Of a stretch of 60,000 bases of DNA, positions 11,353-60,000 are shown in pieces. The notes below the pieces were generated by a model. That model made no database searches, was not told where the DNA came from, and saw only the letters and a program-made list of their open reading frames with translations. The stretch spans positions 193,001-253,000 of the forward strand of contig OU612066.1 in assembly GCA_914767715.1 (NCBI GenBank), written 5' to 3'. The first letter of the stretch is position 1; each line of letters opens with the position of its first letter. Source of the DNA: Membranipora membranacea (lineage: Eukaryota > Bryozoa > Gymnolaemata > Cheilostomatida > Membraniporidae). A program made the position numbers and the translations under genes.

Positions 11353-13186
11353 ACCATCTGCTGCTGCTGTCGGTGCTGCTCCTGTCCCTGCTGCTGCACA
11401 AACTGCTTTTTGGTGATTCAGGCTCAAATTCCACAATATTATTATGTGTCTTATAATATCTTATATCCTATTATATTCTGTCTACTACTTCTACTAAGGT
11501 TCACATTGCATTTAATCCCATTTCCCAGCATCAGCGTAAGTGTGAGCAGGGAGAATGTGAGAGCCAGTCAATCTGTTGTGATTAGGTTAAATTGTATTTG
11601 CTGATGGCTTTGATTGTTCTAAGTTGATCTGACAATGTGGCAATGGTCATTTCCTTTGGCCAAATATACAATCGATTAATAAACCAGCTTCCATTTACTA
11701 AGCCCAGTAAGGGCCTCAGTAAAGGTGTCAGTCAGGACTAAACTATGATATCCTACAGTATAACTACTTTATAACTATCTCGTGTTCACAAACAAGCCTT
11801 GTTAGATCAGTTATTAGACAGGATGATGCCAACGGTCTCAGGCCATCCAATAGTGACACTCGGTCCTAAAAAAGGACTAGGTAACAGAGTTGGCAGACGA
11901 TGCTCCTATAATTGTTCCTCCTTCATCTTATGCAGGACAGGGAGATGGGCTATCATCAGCATTGTGCCTCTGTGCTGTGAAACATGTTCTTGTTTGGTAT
12001 GTCCCTTTGTGTATCTCCTTTGTAAGGATTTCATAATGACAGAGCGATTAGAAATCAATTCAGATAACTTTCATTTCTAACATCCAAATCAGTTAGCCAG
12101 GCTTTGGTGAGAGACAGGAATGCAGAGTTCCACAAAGTGTAAATTATGTACAGGTCAAAGATCATTGACCAAATTGTTGCAACTTTTGTGGAGGTAAGAT
12201 CTACAAACCACTGTTATGTGTGAGAATACAGGAGCTTATGTTACAGTGAGACTCGTTGATGAAAAATCCACCTCTCACCCAGGCACTCTCTACTTGATAT
12301 CTGTGATATCTTCCAGAAGAAGTTTCAGTTGGCGAGTAGAGAGTATTAGTCTTTAATTAAGTAAGAGAGTGAGAGTGACCCAAGTCAGCTGATGTTGATT
12401 GAGTGTGATGGGTGATCGCAACAATGTAAATACATTAGAAGCTAGCTAGTAGAGACTTTGGATTGTACGTAAATAAATTCTCCATTGGTCTAAGCCCGCC
12501 CAACAGATAGCAACTGTCCAGCAGATACAGTCCGTCCAAATTATAGTGGGTGGCCCATCTATCTAAAAAATTGTCTGTCTGTCCATACCCTTCCACAAAA
12601 AATATCTGCCCAGGGCAGACGTCCATTGAAAGATTTTTTCAGACCGTCTATGCACTTCAACTAAAAATATCTGTCCAGAACAGACAGGAATCACTTCTGC
12701 CACACACCTCTGGTACTGTTTGTGCTGTTTGTGGATATGCTGACACTATGAATACATGGTGTAAGCATGATCCTTGCCAGTTGTTGTATGACATTACGCA
12801 TAAATATGACATCATCACTATCATGGGTGAAAAGTCACATTTGCAAAGTGGACCTGCAACTTAAGCCACAGCTACCCATTCACATTACAACGATGCTAAG
12901 AAAAATTGGCTATAAATACATGGAGTTAAATTCTGAACCAAAACAGGTTATTATTTCTGGAACCATGTGTGTCGTGTCATTAATGTACGAAAAGAAGAAA
13001 AATCATTAGCAGAATTAGAATCACTCAGTCAAGGACAGAAGGCAGAGGGCCACACAACTCAAATTTCCACACAAATGAAATATGCAGCCTGACAAAACTA
13101 TGTACAAAAACAATCATATTCCTCACAGGCATAAAACATGAGACTTCATGTTCTGTGTAGGCTTCAGACAAATTAACCATGAAGTG
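11353..13186. other. Intergenic region without recognised genes
   Basis: Follows the stop of the GalT-like gene. There is a CTG/CTGCTGCTGTCGG-rich stretch at 11358-11400 directly after the TAA. Several short open frames (11799-12080, 12550-12864) show no family motif and no splice structure. At 12480-12700 there are short CTGTC/GACAG-rich segments. No clear polyadenylation signal was assigned. Confidence 0.5.
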
Positions 13187-13360
13187 AGTGAGTTGCGCTT
13201 TCACTGGTTTCAGGGTTGAGAGTGTAGCTGCATTGAAAACCTACATCCCGATCATTGGGTAATTTAAATCAAACAGAATTTAAATTACCCAATGATCGGA
13301 ATGTAGGTTTTTAATGCGGCTACACTCTCAACCCTGAAACCAGTGAAAGCGCAACTCACT
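13187..13360. mobile_element. Foldback (hairpin) element, 83-bp arms
   Basis: The arm at 13187-13269 and the arm at 13278-13360 are near-perfect reverse complements around an 8-base loop, CAAACAGA. The outer ends read AGTGAGTTGCGC and GCGCAACTCACT. Only a few mismatches are visible (CCCGATCATT versus AATGATCGGA-A). There is no coding capacity. The shape is that of a palindromic MITE or foldback element, or of a precursor-type long hairpin if transcribed. Confidence 0.9.
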
Positions 13361-13843
13361 AAAAAATAATTCTAACATCAATGCAGTTAAGAGACCTCAG
13401 CATAATAAATCTGTGAGAGTAAACTGGCAGAACATAGCAATCTTATACAGTAGAGTGTTTTGAGCAAGGAGGGGATTTGTACATGGGTAATGTCAGCTCA
13501 TGCTCAGTTCTCCGGGGAATGATTCAGATGTAAGCACACTTCACACTTAGTATCATTTGATAGAGAGCTTTCAGATTATTTCATTTATTATGTCAGTCCA
13601 ACTTTTCAGTCCAGTACATAACTCTTCGGGTACGACCTAAAATTTAAAGTGATCATAGACAATTATCTTTATAAATGTATACTGTCACTGCTATCTGACT
13701 CTCACATCATGACTGTTGCAAGCATTTTGAGAAGATCAACCCACCACAAACCTTTGCAGTCCGTGGTGGAAAAGAATGTGATAAATGGAGATGATTGATA
13801 TCATGATATCGGCAATGAATTACTTACTGGAGGAATTACTTAC

Positions 13844-13888
13844 TGGAGGAATTCCGGGAGCTCAACTGTTTTTTTATGTCATCCCATT
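13844..13888 (-). CDS. Possible extra exon of the disordered-protein gene
   Basis: The minus strand reads acceptor CATTTTCAG, then 45 nt in frame with the upstream exon if that exon splices at 14189 (phase 1). It encodes WDDIKKQLSSRNSS and then a GTAAGT donor. The donor region is duplicated (CTCCAGTAAGTAATTC twice). The match of phase and the soluble, charged sequence make it plausible, but no family evidence supports it. Confidence 0.35.
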
Positions 13889-14188
13889 CTGAAAATGAGA
13901 ATAAAGAGCTAAGAAAGTGACACATTGTAAGCATAGATCTGCACTCTTCATATCAGCCATTGATTCATCAGAATTGTGATAAATATAGTCGGTCATAAAA
14001 TGGCAAGGATCAAATGTTGTCAAGACGGAGACCATTTCCCATGGAAGCAAGGTCAAAGATTGATCATCAAATTTGCAATAGTTTGATCGATAAGTCAGTT
14101 GATAACGAGACGCTAAACTGGTGTCTATGTATACCTTTATTGAGGGATCTGATGATTTTAAGAAGATATGGAGGATGGCTGACTTTAC

Positions 14189-17100
14189 GAATAGATCTAT
14201 CTCCCTCGGTTGTCTCCTCCATAGAGAGAAGGTTCGGTAGAATATTTACTCCCATATTGATTTTACTATCCTCTTGCGCTTCCTCACACTCAGTATATGT
14301 CTGTCCGTCTGTCTCAAGCTCTGATTTGTTATTTATATTTACATCCACAGACAAGAGATCAGTGTTTGGTTGGAGTACCTGCTCTGTTTTGTCACTTGGC
14401 ACTGGAGGAGAACTGCTCACATCACACGAAGAGATAGTATACGTGCTGTTATTATCAATATTGCTATTAACTTTAGTCCTGGATTTAAGTGAAGTTTGTT
14501 GCAATATTTCATCGTCTAGCCCGAACATTAGATTCATACCATCAGAGTTAGGATCCCCAATACCGAACCCGAACTGAACTTTCTGAGCAGGAGGAGCCCG
14601 ACTTTTCTGTGTTGAGTGCTGGTTACCACTTTGCTTCAGACTTTTTGTCTCATTTCGTTCGCCTGTTTTGGCTGTAGGTAACACAACGGCATCCCTAGTA
14701 GAGGACATTATACGACCATCAGATGGCTTGGGACAGTTCATAGCTTGTATAACATTGCTTGCACATATATCTTTGAATGAGTTGTCACTTTGTACAGTGT
14801 CTTTGTTGTCTAGTAAAGCACCTTTATCTGGGTTGTCTGCATTAGATAAAGACCCTTCAGGTTTTGGCCCAAGTTTGTTTATCAAATCTTTACTACCATC
14901 AGCTTGATCAGGGGGATTGGTTTTTGTTTGTTGCATAGTTTGCTGGGTCTTGGAAGCCAAGTGAGCCCATGAGATTGGCTTGACAGTGGCTACTTTGGAC
15001 TGAGTCAGATTGCAAGATTTAATATTGTCATTAGTGGCCAATGTTGGGAATGACGATTCACTCATGTCATAATGAGGCGGTCGGTGCTCTTGAGCTGGTC
15101 GCTGCTGATCTTGAGCTGGTCGCTGATCTGTAGCTGGTGCAGTACGACTTACATTAGCGGGTGTTAGTTTACAGCTAGTAGCGGCTTTACTATAAGGCTT
15201 TATATTGTCACAAGCTGCCAATGCCTTCATTGTTGGAGAAGATAATTTACTGATTTGATTGTGACTAGATGGTGCTTTACGATCAGGTAATAGTTTTGAC
15301 TTTACTGTTGCCTGTTGAGGTAGTGCTAGGTCACATGCGTGGCTGTCCATTTCCTCCGACTGTTCTGAATGTAATTTACATTGATCCATATTGACTCTAA
15401 TACTGTCAGTAGATGTTACGGCTGCTGCCTGGTTGTGATGCTTCATCTGGTGACCTTTCTTTTTTCTATGAATTACCTGTTTGAACTCTTCCTCAGCAGG
15501 CTCAGGTGTTTTTACTCTAACAAAATCCTCTTCCACCCAGTAATGGTCGGGTAGGTGAATACTATATGTTACATCTATTGTCTGCTGATTTATGGAACTG
15601 ACTGCTGCAGCTTCTGCTGTTATAGCTTCAGCTGTCTTACATTCTGACCCAGCAGCAGAGCTGTCACAGGTAGTTGTTTCCTCACTTTCTACTTGTGTAA
15701 GTAGCCGTGACTCTGCAGTACTAACACCTGACTGCTGCTGCTGGCTTTTAGCTATCGCCTCATCTATATTCCGCTCAGAGAATTGGACAGCAGCCCCGCT
15801 ATGTAAGTCATCTGAATCAGGCTCCAGAGACTTATGCTCGGTGGCTTCTGATGATTCACTGCTACAGCTTGTTATATTACCACCATTCAGTATTATTCTA
15901 CTCACTAATCTATTGTTTGTTGTGTGGATTATTGCGGCGGCGGCAGAGTTTGTATCTGAAGAAGTCACGACCTGATTATCTGTGACATCACCACCAGCTT
16001 TAACTGTTCGTTTCTTGTTTTCCTTTTTTTTCGAGTTGCTTTCTCTCCTTTTGCTGCCCATGGAGTTGTCTCGCTTTCTATTATCAATACTAACATCTAC
16101 ATTAGATTTGTCTCGTTTTCTCTCGGTATTAGGAGCAGCAGTTTCTGTTTTCTTCTTCTCTTTTCTATCTTTCTTCTTTTTGCTGCTTTCTGACTTTGAT
16201 GCATCAGTTGTCTCTTCACCTAAGAACTCGAGTAGTTCATCTATCTGTTTATTACCCACGTAACCCTCCACTTCCTGTATATTTATCTCCGACTTCTTTT
16301 CTCTCTCCGCTCGTTTTTTCTGCTTTTCTTTCTTTTTGGACAAACTTGAATTCTGTAAAAGGTCAAATAACCACGTTACTTGCACCATTAATAGCATAAC
16401 TCAAGAAAAGATGCTACATAACCATATCATACATAAACGTATCCGACACGATACTAATGAGTACATCAGCAGATTTAGGCTCACTATTAGGTATTATTGG
16501 AGAGTAAAGCCGTGGTCTGACTGTCATACTCACCTCTGTGACGGCCTCAGCTGGATCAGTAGGAGGTATTTCTGTTTGTATAGACCCATATGAGTTATGG
16601 GCTCTCGTCGAGTGACTCTGTGTTGTGGTTGTCGATGCAGATGATCTCCCTGGTATTTGAGCCTCTAGACTAGAAGGGTTGTTATAATATTGTCTACTGT
16701 CATAACCAGGCCTACTGCAGCTCTCACTGCTAGCACCAGGGAATCTACGATCCAAATTACTGAGGGGAACGTCTATGTCTATTTTAACAAACAAAATAAG
16801 TAAATAATGTAAGTATACAATAATATGATATCCATCACACTCCTACACTCTATACTTCTGTATAACAAACACACTATCTCGTTTTCTCACAACTTATACG
16901 GTACCATCAATGTTTTATTGTTATGCTGGGGCTTTGTCACTCTGCCAGTAAGAGGTATCTAGGTGACTGAGATATACTATTAGTATGATCACAGTTACAC
17001 CACCATCATATTACTGTGGTTATATATGTCAGTCATAAGAGCAGTGGCAGTAGTCTCTAACTAACAAACCTGCTGTATATCGACTGCTTGTTCGTTTATG

Positions 17101-18468
17101 AAGAACACCACCAGGTAGTAAACTAGATCTTTCACCCAAAGGACCTGGCATGTTTATTTTCACTTCATCAGATGCTCTGTCAGTGGTGGATGTAGAAGGC
17201 ATATTCATCCCCCTTACTGTATTAGCTGTATGTGAGGGGTGTGAAGGGTGTGAGGAGGGGGAACCACCATACTGACTATTATAGACTGGGTATCCACTAA
17301 CAGTAGAGGATGATCGAGGAGATTCTCGATAGTTGTATGCAGAGCTACCAAATGTGCTCCGATCAAAGGTTGCATTTCTGTCACGAGAGGCAAGACCAGA
17401 TCCAAGTGCATTGAAGCGGATACCTGCCGAGAAAATAAAAGTAAAAATAACACTGTATTGCTCATCAATCAACTATATGTGCCTAGATTGAGTTAACAAA
17501 TATCAGTAAGCAGCTATCATCAGGTTACCCATGTCCTCTTGACTTGTGACTATACACAGTACTTGTAGATTCACTATTAGCCTGTAGTTCTTACCTGTAT
17601 CTACACCCGTACTCGTAGATCTACTGTTAGACTGAGTACCATGACTTGATAAGGAAGGATAGTGTCTACTGTATATATTTCTGTTGTTAGTGGGATAGAC
17701 TGGCAGATTTGAAGTAGACTGAGATTCAAGCAGTGGTTGTGGATCTCTAGGTGATGGCTCAGAGGATGATGACTCCACAATATGTTCTTCATCATAATCA
17801 TTATCTATTCTGGCATATAGGTCTACAACAACATAACCCCAGTCAGTGTTAAGTCTAGAAGTGTAACTAAGTTACTGGTTAGGTGTTACAGGGTGAGATC
17901 TCACTGATCCTTCATGCCAATATATGACACAGATGGGCCTACATTAACCCGATACATCTCCCTATTAGATCAAATACTTACCCACATGAATAACTGTTAA
18001 TATTAGGGATTAATGAGGAGAGTAAGCCTACTCACAATGACTGCCCGAGCTAATCCTGCCCTGTCCATCATCTTCGTTATCATAGTTATGATCTATCTCC
18101 ATCTCTACGTCACCGAGAGGCTCTCCTCCTCCTCCTGTCTCTCCTTCTGCTGGCTCCTCCTGCTCATCAGAGCTACTACCGCTACTATCCACATCGTGTA
18201 CCTCATCATGATCCTCTCCTAGTGACAGATTATACGTTGATGTTTTCCTTAAATCTACCTGCTCCGCAAACTCTACTTCATCGTCACTATTGAGACAAGT
18301 AAGAGGAAGGTAACCCATAGACTCAGGATCCTCAGGTCTGTGGGCTTCATCACCATCCTCAATATCACTATCTTCCTCTATACTAGCATCATAGGAAGGG
18401 AAATAGTCAAAGACATCCCCGCTTCTACGGCCTGAAGAAGACATGGCCTTAGTGCAGCTACGCTTCAC
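14189..18468 (-). CDS. Large low-complexity (disordered) protein, 5 exons, family not recognised
   Basis: Exons in order of transcription: 18468-18036 (ATG at 18468, second ATG at 18444), 17822-17595, 17423-17070, 16778-16534, and 16352-14189. The last one alternatively reads through to a stop at 14067. Frames join across GT/AG introns. The N-terminal part is acidic and Ser-rich (DVFDYFPSYDASIEEDSDIE). The middle is Ser/Tyr/Asn-rich with SHPSHPSH. The long exon starts with a Lys/Glu-rich, probably helical segment (SLSKKKEKQKKRAEREKK), then KQIDELLEFLGEE and more KKK blocks. Later come VEEDFVRVKTPEPAEEEFKQ, SSFPTLATND with SWAHLASK (a spacing also seen in RNA-binding regulatory proteins) and FGFGIGDPNSDGMNLMFGLD. 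No catalytic motif or membrane segment is seen. A nuclear or RNA-linked role is only a guess. It is transcribed in the same direction as the ferlin, downstream of it. Confidence 0.7.
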
Positions 18469-19884
18469 TATCCGCCTTCATTCCTCCTGCATCTCCATCT
18501 AGAAAGAAATATGATAAACTGACAAAATCAATTCAATTTTATTTCCGTTAGATCATAGTTAGGCAATCTGCTGGGGTGCATGTCATTTCCAAGTCACTGC
18601 ATACAGAATCTAAATCAAGCAGAGCTTCCCACAAACCTTAGTTAAATTACATGATTACATAAATACACACTCTTATTACAATAACCTTCATTGTGGATAC
18701 ATCATCAATCAGCACTCATGAGGACCACCGTGTTTGTACCAAAAAAACAGTGATTTGTCACCCCCCCCCCCCCCCCCCCAATAGGCATCATGAGGTACAA
18801 GCATCACGTATACATACTCTGCCTCTAGTATTCAATCATGGAATCAATTCCACTAGCTCAGTTCATTGATTCTATGATCAACTACTCCCCCCCCCCATAA
18901 TAAAACAAGTTTAGGGGATGATTGATCATCATGGATTGGAAATAGGCTAAGTGAGTATACATATATATATATAGGCCTTCCCTATCCCCAAATGATTATT
19001 CCAATTCTCCAAAAAATATGAGAGGGAGTTCATCAAAAAAAGGGAATAGATGGTGCTTTAATTTATTAAATATTCATGTTTCAGGTCTCACTCTCATAGT
19101 CATTGTTTATTAATATTAGGCTAGTTTAGTGCTTCTAAAATTGAACTGTCCGACTTTTAGTATTACCAATTCCAGTCCAATGTAGCGTAGTCATAAAAAA
19201 TGTAGACTGTAACTGAGACTCAACAAACGGTCGATGACTCACTGTAACTCAACTGACCATCCTGACAAGACACACACCCACTGGTGTAGACTAGCGCTAG
19301 GTGTAGACCCCTGAAAATAGGAGTATATGAAAAGTAAAGGAAACGACCAGGTGATGATTTCATTGAGTGGCTTACCTTAGTAAATACCACCATCAGTCTA
19401 TCTATGTTGCACCTTAATCATTGATATGAGAACTTGTCTTGTGGGTGTGTACAAAATGCGTGAGATTATCTTGCATTTTTTAAATGAGAAAAGTCATCAA
19501 ATATATATGACCTTGACATTTTTTTGTTACCAAGCCTTGTAACAATTTGATTTAATTCGTAATCCTACAAATAACTCTGAATCAAATAAAATATATTTGT
19601 GATAATCTATATTGAAAGTTGTGCTCCCTTTGCATTAGAAAACTAAGGAGACAACTCTCTTCATCATTTTGTGCAGTTATATCAGTGTGTGCAGGCACCC
19701 TCCCTGGTGCAGGCAGGGAGGCAGTCCCAAACTCCCTGGTGCAGGGAGGGTGGGATATCATGGTGTGTGTCACCACTTCTCTCTGGTATCAATCATAGAT
19801 CATAAAGTTATTTTAAGATATCTATATGGTGTTAATCCAGTTAATTCGGGACTTGTCCTAAAGCCCTTGATTAAAAAAGACTTT
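18469..19884. other. Upstream flank of the disordered-protein gene
   Basis: Probable promoter/5' region of the minus-strand gene. It contains a run of 19 C at 18761-18779, a CCCCCCCC run near 18890, and a TA repeat at about 18959-18971. CACCCTCCCTG and CAGGGAGGGTG at about 19685-19755 can pair as a short hairpin. No gene is seen, and no TATA or initiator can be assigned with confidence. Confidence 0.5.
18761..18779. repeat. Poly-C run (C19)
   Basis: Nineteen consecutive C on the plus strand (G19 on the minus strand). It is about 300 bp upstream of the start codon of the minus-strand gene. Length in the assembly may be uncertain, as homopolymers are error-prone. Confidence 0.9.
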
Positions 19885-20135
19885 CCAGGGGGGTCTTTCA
19901 ATTAGAAACAGCCAAAATCGCAATCTGATCGCTCACTCAGTGAGTGAGTGATACCTGCTAGGCTCTCGCTTTCAGATCGCTCAGTCACTTGATGGGACTA
20001 TATACATTCTGAGTGAGCGATTTGGGAGCGATTTTGTCTAATTGAAAGACCAAGTGAGTGATAATTTTGAGCGATGTGATAGTGATAACTTGCTTTAGTA
20101 AAAGATCGCTCTTTCTAATTGAAAGACCCCCCTGG
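19885..20135. mobile_element. MITE-like element with 24-bp terminal inverted repeats
   Basis: The left end 19885-19908 (CCAGGGGGGTCTTTCAATTA...) and right end 20112-20135 are perfect reverse complements. Inside, a second inverted copy of the end (GTCTAATTGAAAGACC at about 20035-20051) and paired GAGCGATTTT/AAAATCGC and CTCACTCA/TGAGTGAG blocks give a nested palindrome. There is no coding capacity and no convincing target-site duplication. Related, more degenerate pieces are at 7495-7645 and 41400-41475, so it belongs to a family within this genome. Confidence 0.85.
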
Positions 20136-20348
20136 GTAGCTTGGGTGGCGAAAGCTTCTGATATCCAATAAAACAGACTGTAAGAGTAAAGTCTGGCACT
20201 GTGCATGTGATGTACAATTGCAATATATCTCTGATCAATGAACTCATTCAGTTCATTGCTCTCATCAACTGATCATTAGGGTATGAATAACTTTTACAAG
20301 ATATTTGTACTGACCACTCGAATAAAAATCTAAGAATATGGGTGAGGA

Positions 20349-20487
20349 CTAGAGCAAGTTTGTTCCCTCTGTGGTGGCGGGGGGATATTGCATATGTCGG
20401 GTATCGAGACGCTGCCCGCCACGTCTTGATAGACCGCTCTTTGGTTGTTCCTCCGCAATCACAGAGGGAACAAACTTATCCTAGAGC
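20349..20487. mobile_element. Very small inverted-repeat element
   Basis: AAGTTTGTTCCCTCTGTG at 20356-20373 and its exact reverse complement at 20460-20477 flank about 86 bp of GC-richer sequence. CTAGAGC occurs immediately outside on both sides (20349-20355 and 20481-20487), which fits a 7-bp target-site duplication if the right end includes four more bases. This fits a tiny non-autonomous DNA element; the boundaries are inferred. Confidence 0.6.
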
Positions 20488-20948
20488 CTCCCAGGTGTCA
20501 TCTCAAAGTTATTTCTTGGCTAACCGGACATTCCACAGTTCTTAAATGATGGATACTGTTAGCAGATTGAAGACAGTACAATTCTTCCTGTTGAATCTAG
20601 CCTGTGCAATGTTTTTCACATCTTCTTCACCGATAGGAGACACAACTCTGAATGCAAACAAACTGAATAAAGTCTGATCTAGGTCCGTTATGTGTGCCTT
20701 ACTGTTACAGACGCATTCCTAACAGAGTCTTCCCCTCCCCTCTAGACAAAGAGATGTCCTTAATCAGTACTATCTTCATAATTATGGTTAGGATTAGGAT
20801 GAGAGCGACATATCTACTACCAAAGAAAGCATACCAGCAATAAGATCAGGAAGACTCAATAAAAAGGACTTATAAGATCAGAGTATAATAGCTTTACCAC
20901 CTTTTCTATGTTAGCCAGGTCCTAGCATGGAGTTTGGTCCTCTTGAGC

Positions 20949-21086
20949 AAATCAGGCTCAGGGTATTCGTCCCTGTAAGCAGGCTCAGGATATTCGTCCC
21001 TGTAAGCAGGCTCAGGGTATTCGTCCCTGTAAGCAGGCTCAGAGTATTTGTCTCTGTAAGCAGGCTCAGGGTATTTGTCCCTGTTC
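20949..21086. repeat. 27-bp tandem repeat
   Basis: Five copies of a 27-bp unit built on CAGGCTCAGGGTATTCGTCC + CTGTAAG. Each unit contains the imperfect palindrome AGGGTATTCGTCCCT. Open frames on both strands through the array reflect the period being a multiple of 3, not a gene. Confidence 0.92.
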
Positions 21087-21940
21087 GTCCGCTGTTTTTG
21101 ACCAAATAAGATTATGAACTTTAGAATGGAATGTATAGATTAGAGCAATGCTTCATATAATTTTCAACATTTAGAAAACATACTAGGATCCTTTGCAAAT
21201 GGTTGAAGTCATATTATAAATACAATAAAATAGAGATGCATTCAAGAGCGGCGTACAAATCCCCAGCACCTTAACGACTATAAGACTAAGACTGCATGAT
21301 ATTTTGATAATCATTTGGTTATGATAAAAATATGATAATGTTAGAAAAAGATGTAAAAAAATTATTCACATGTTCAATAGACGATAGAGAAATCTGTAGA
21401 CAACTCAACACCAGTGATAAATAATAATCTCAATTTAGCGAAGTTAGAACATAATAAATGTTATAAGAATTCCAATCATCTCCTTCTTGGTGAGTTTCTC
21501 AATGTGAGGCTGGAGGTCCGTTGGTATGTACTTAGTTACCAAATATAGCCGGCCAAATCTCTTTCTGTAAATTAATTATTTTTCTATTATTGTCAAGCAT
21601 GACTGTGGTCAAAGCAAATTACAAGGCTTTGTGGAGATCTAGATAGAATTAACATTGTTCTTGTTCATATAGTATATTGTGAATATAATTTCCTGTCATT
21701 ATATTAAACAAGACAGGAGCTAGTTAATCTACTCCTGAACTTACAATTTTGAATTAACAATACTGCAGGTTTTTGCAACGATAATTTGTTAACATAGAAA
21801 CAGGATAAACACAAGATCCAGGTGCTTAGTTAGATTATCTTTATTATAACAATCTATTTAGAGTAGTAGGCCTAGAAGATATGAACTACACAACAGTGTG
21901 ATACAGTAGAAGGCCTATCAGTCATGTATGTATAACTTAC
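21087..21940. other. 3' flank or last intron of the ferlin gene
   Basis: AT-rich sequence downstream (in gene sense) of the last confirmed ferlin exon. On the minus strand at about 21565-21450, a TTTACAG acceptor is followed by an open stretch that could be a short terminal exon. One acceptor choice gives a stop after about ten residues and another gives about 40 residues. Neither matches the usual ferlin C-terminal tail well, so the true end of the gene is unresolved. Confidence 0.4.
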
Positions 21941-59556
<37,616 letters not shown>

Positions 59557-60000
59557 CTACAGAGAATATTAATATTATATCAGTAGATTAGGATATGATG
59601 TGTGAGCTAAAGTAGGTGGTCGTGAGTATAACTACATCTACCACCCGAATATAGGCAGGTCATTAGAGAAGGAGACCAAAACTTCACAGAATGTATGAGA
59701 AAGCTTGACATAAATGTACATCACAGAATGTAATCATATTCATTGAATAATTTATAATAGTGATAGGGTATGAGAGCAGGGAGGTACAGAGTACAGGTAC
59801 TCCTTGATGAGAGGGTAATCGCGTTGGCGTAATGTCACTTATTATGATTGAAGAAGAGCATTGAAGCACATCCAAATTATGCAAACGCTCAAATTCCAGT
59901 TGGACAGAGAAATAAAGCTTATTTAGCAGCTAGCAACGCAACTCTTCCTAGTCATTTTAGGGACTTGTTGACAACCAGCGCATAAATTAAGCTTGTGACA
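59557..60000. other. Ferlin intron running off the window
   Basis: Sequence upstream (gene sense) of the first C2A exon in view. The start exon of the ferlin is not present here; the 59684-59884 frame has no C2 features. Confidence 0.5.

Noticed and set aside
11799-12080. Intergenic frame with Cys-rich end
   Set aside because: No homology signal, no acceptor or donor context, and typical length for chance frames.
14067-16397. Assignment of the disordered protein to FAM193
   Set aside because: Lys/Glu-rich blocks look alike, but the conserved FAM193 C-terminal block is not visible.
19885-20135. Calling the MITE hAT from its CAGGG-like tip
   Set aside because: The 8-bp flanks do not match on the two sides, so the superfamily is left open.

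Overview
The window looks like a gene-rich, intron-rich stretch of an invertebrate animal genome. The evidence is two multi-exon genes recognisable from conserved protein motifs, GT/AG introns, non-LTR retrotransposons, terminal-inverted-repeat DNA elements, a tRNA-derived SINE, and very heavy intronic minisatellite load. Nothing in it is prokaryotic. The phylum cannot be fixed from the sequence alone. A type-I ferlin with DysF domains fits any non-vertebrate metazoan, such as a sponge, cnidarian, mollusc or annelid.

Layout. (1) 1-11352, plus strand: the 3' part of a GalT/HIT-superfamily gene in eight exons. It keeps a CDFC metal-type motif and an HPHLQ active-site triad. One intron carries a nearly full-length but broken LINE. 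Another carries a second, 5'-truncated LINE sitting inside a 13-bp minisatellite. (2) 11353-13843: intergenic, with an 83-bp-arm hairpin. (3) About 13844-18468, minus strand: a five- or six-exon gene for a large, mostly disordered, Ser-rich and Lys-rich protein that I do not recognise. (4) 18469-21940: intergenic or 3' flank of the next gene, with a C19 run, two inverted-repeat elements and a 27-bp tandem array. (5) 21941 to beyond 60000, minus strand: a dysferlin/myoferlin-type ferlin. I could join 43 exons in one continuous frame of about 2,031 residues. They run from within C2A, through FerI, C2C, FerA, FerB, the nested DysF region and the later C2 domains, to the C-terminal transmembrane helix. 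Only the first exon or exons lie outside the window, and the last few C-terminal residues are unresolved.

The ferlin locus holds the most interesting signals. Three tandem homologous exons (51098-52001) encode alternative versions of one C2C segment. All three enter and leave in the same phases and none is a multiple of 3, so only one at a time keeps the frame. Three introns are filled with minisatellites whose unit copies an exon-intron boundary: about 58 copies of a 3' splice site plus the first 29 exon bases (42589-45150), about 29 copies of a 5' splice site (37262-38603), and about 8 copies of exon end plus 5' splice site (55396-55773). The last intron is 378 nt, divisible by 3 and stop-free, so retaining it would insert 126 residues in frame. 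Other introns hold a 3.8-kb array of about 25-bp units with 0.9-kb higher-order copies, 21 near-identical 46-bp units, two head-to-head inverted arrays, foldback elements, and hAT-like and TA-flanked DNA elements.

Many open frames in the repeat arrays are artefacts of period and composition and are not annotated as genes. Exon coordinates were read by eye from splice consensus, frame continuity and family motifs. No alignment or transcript data were available.
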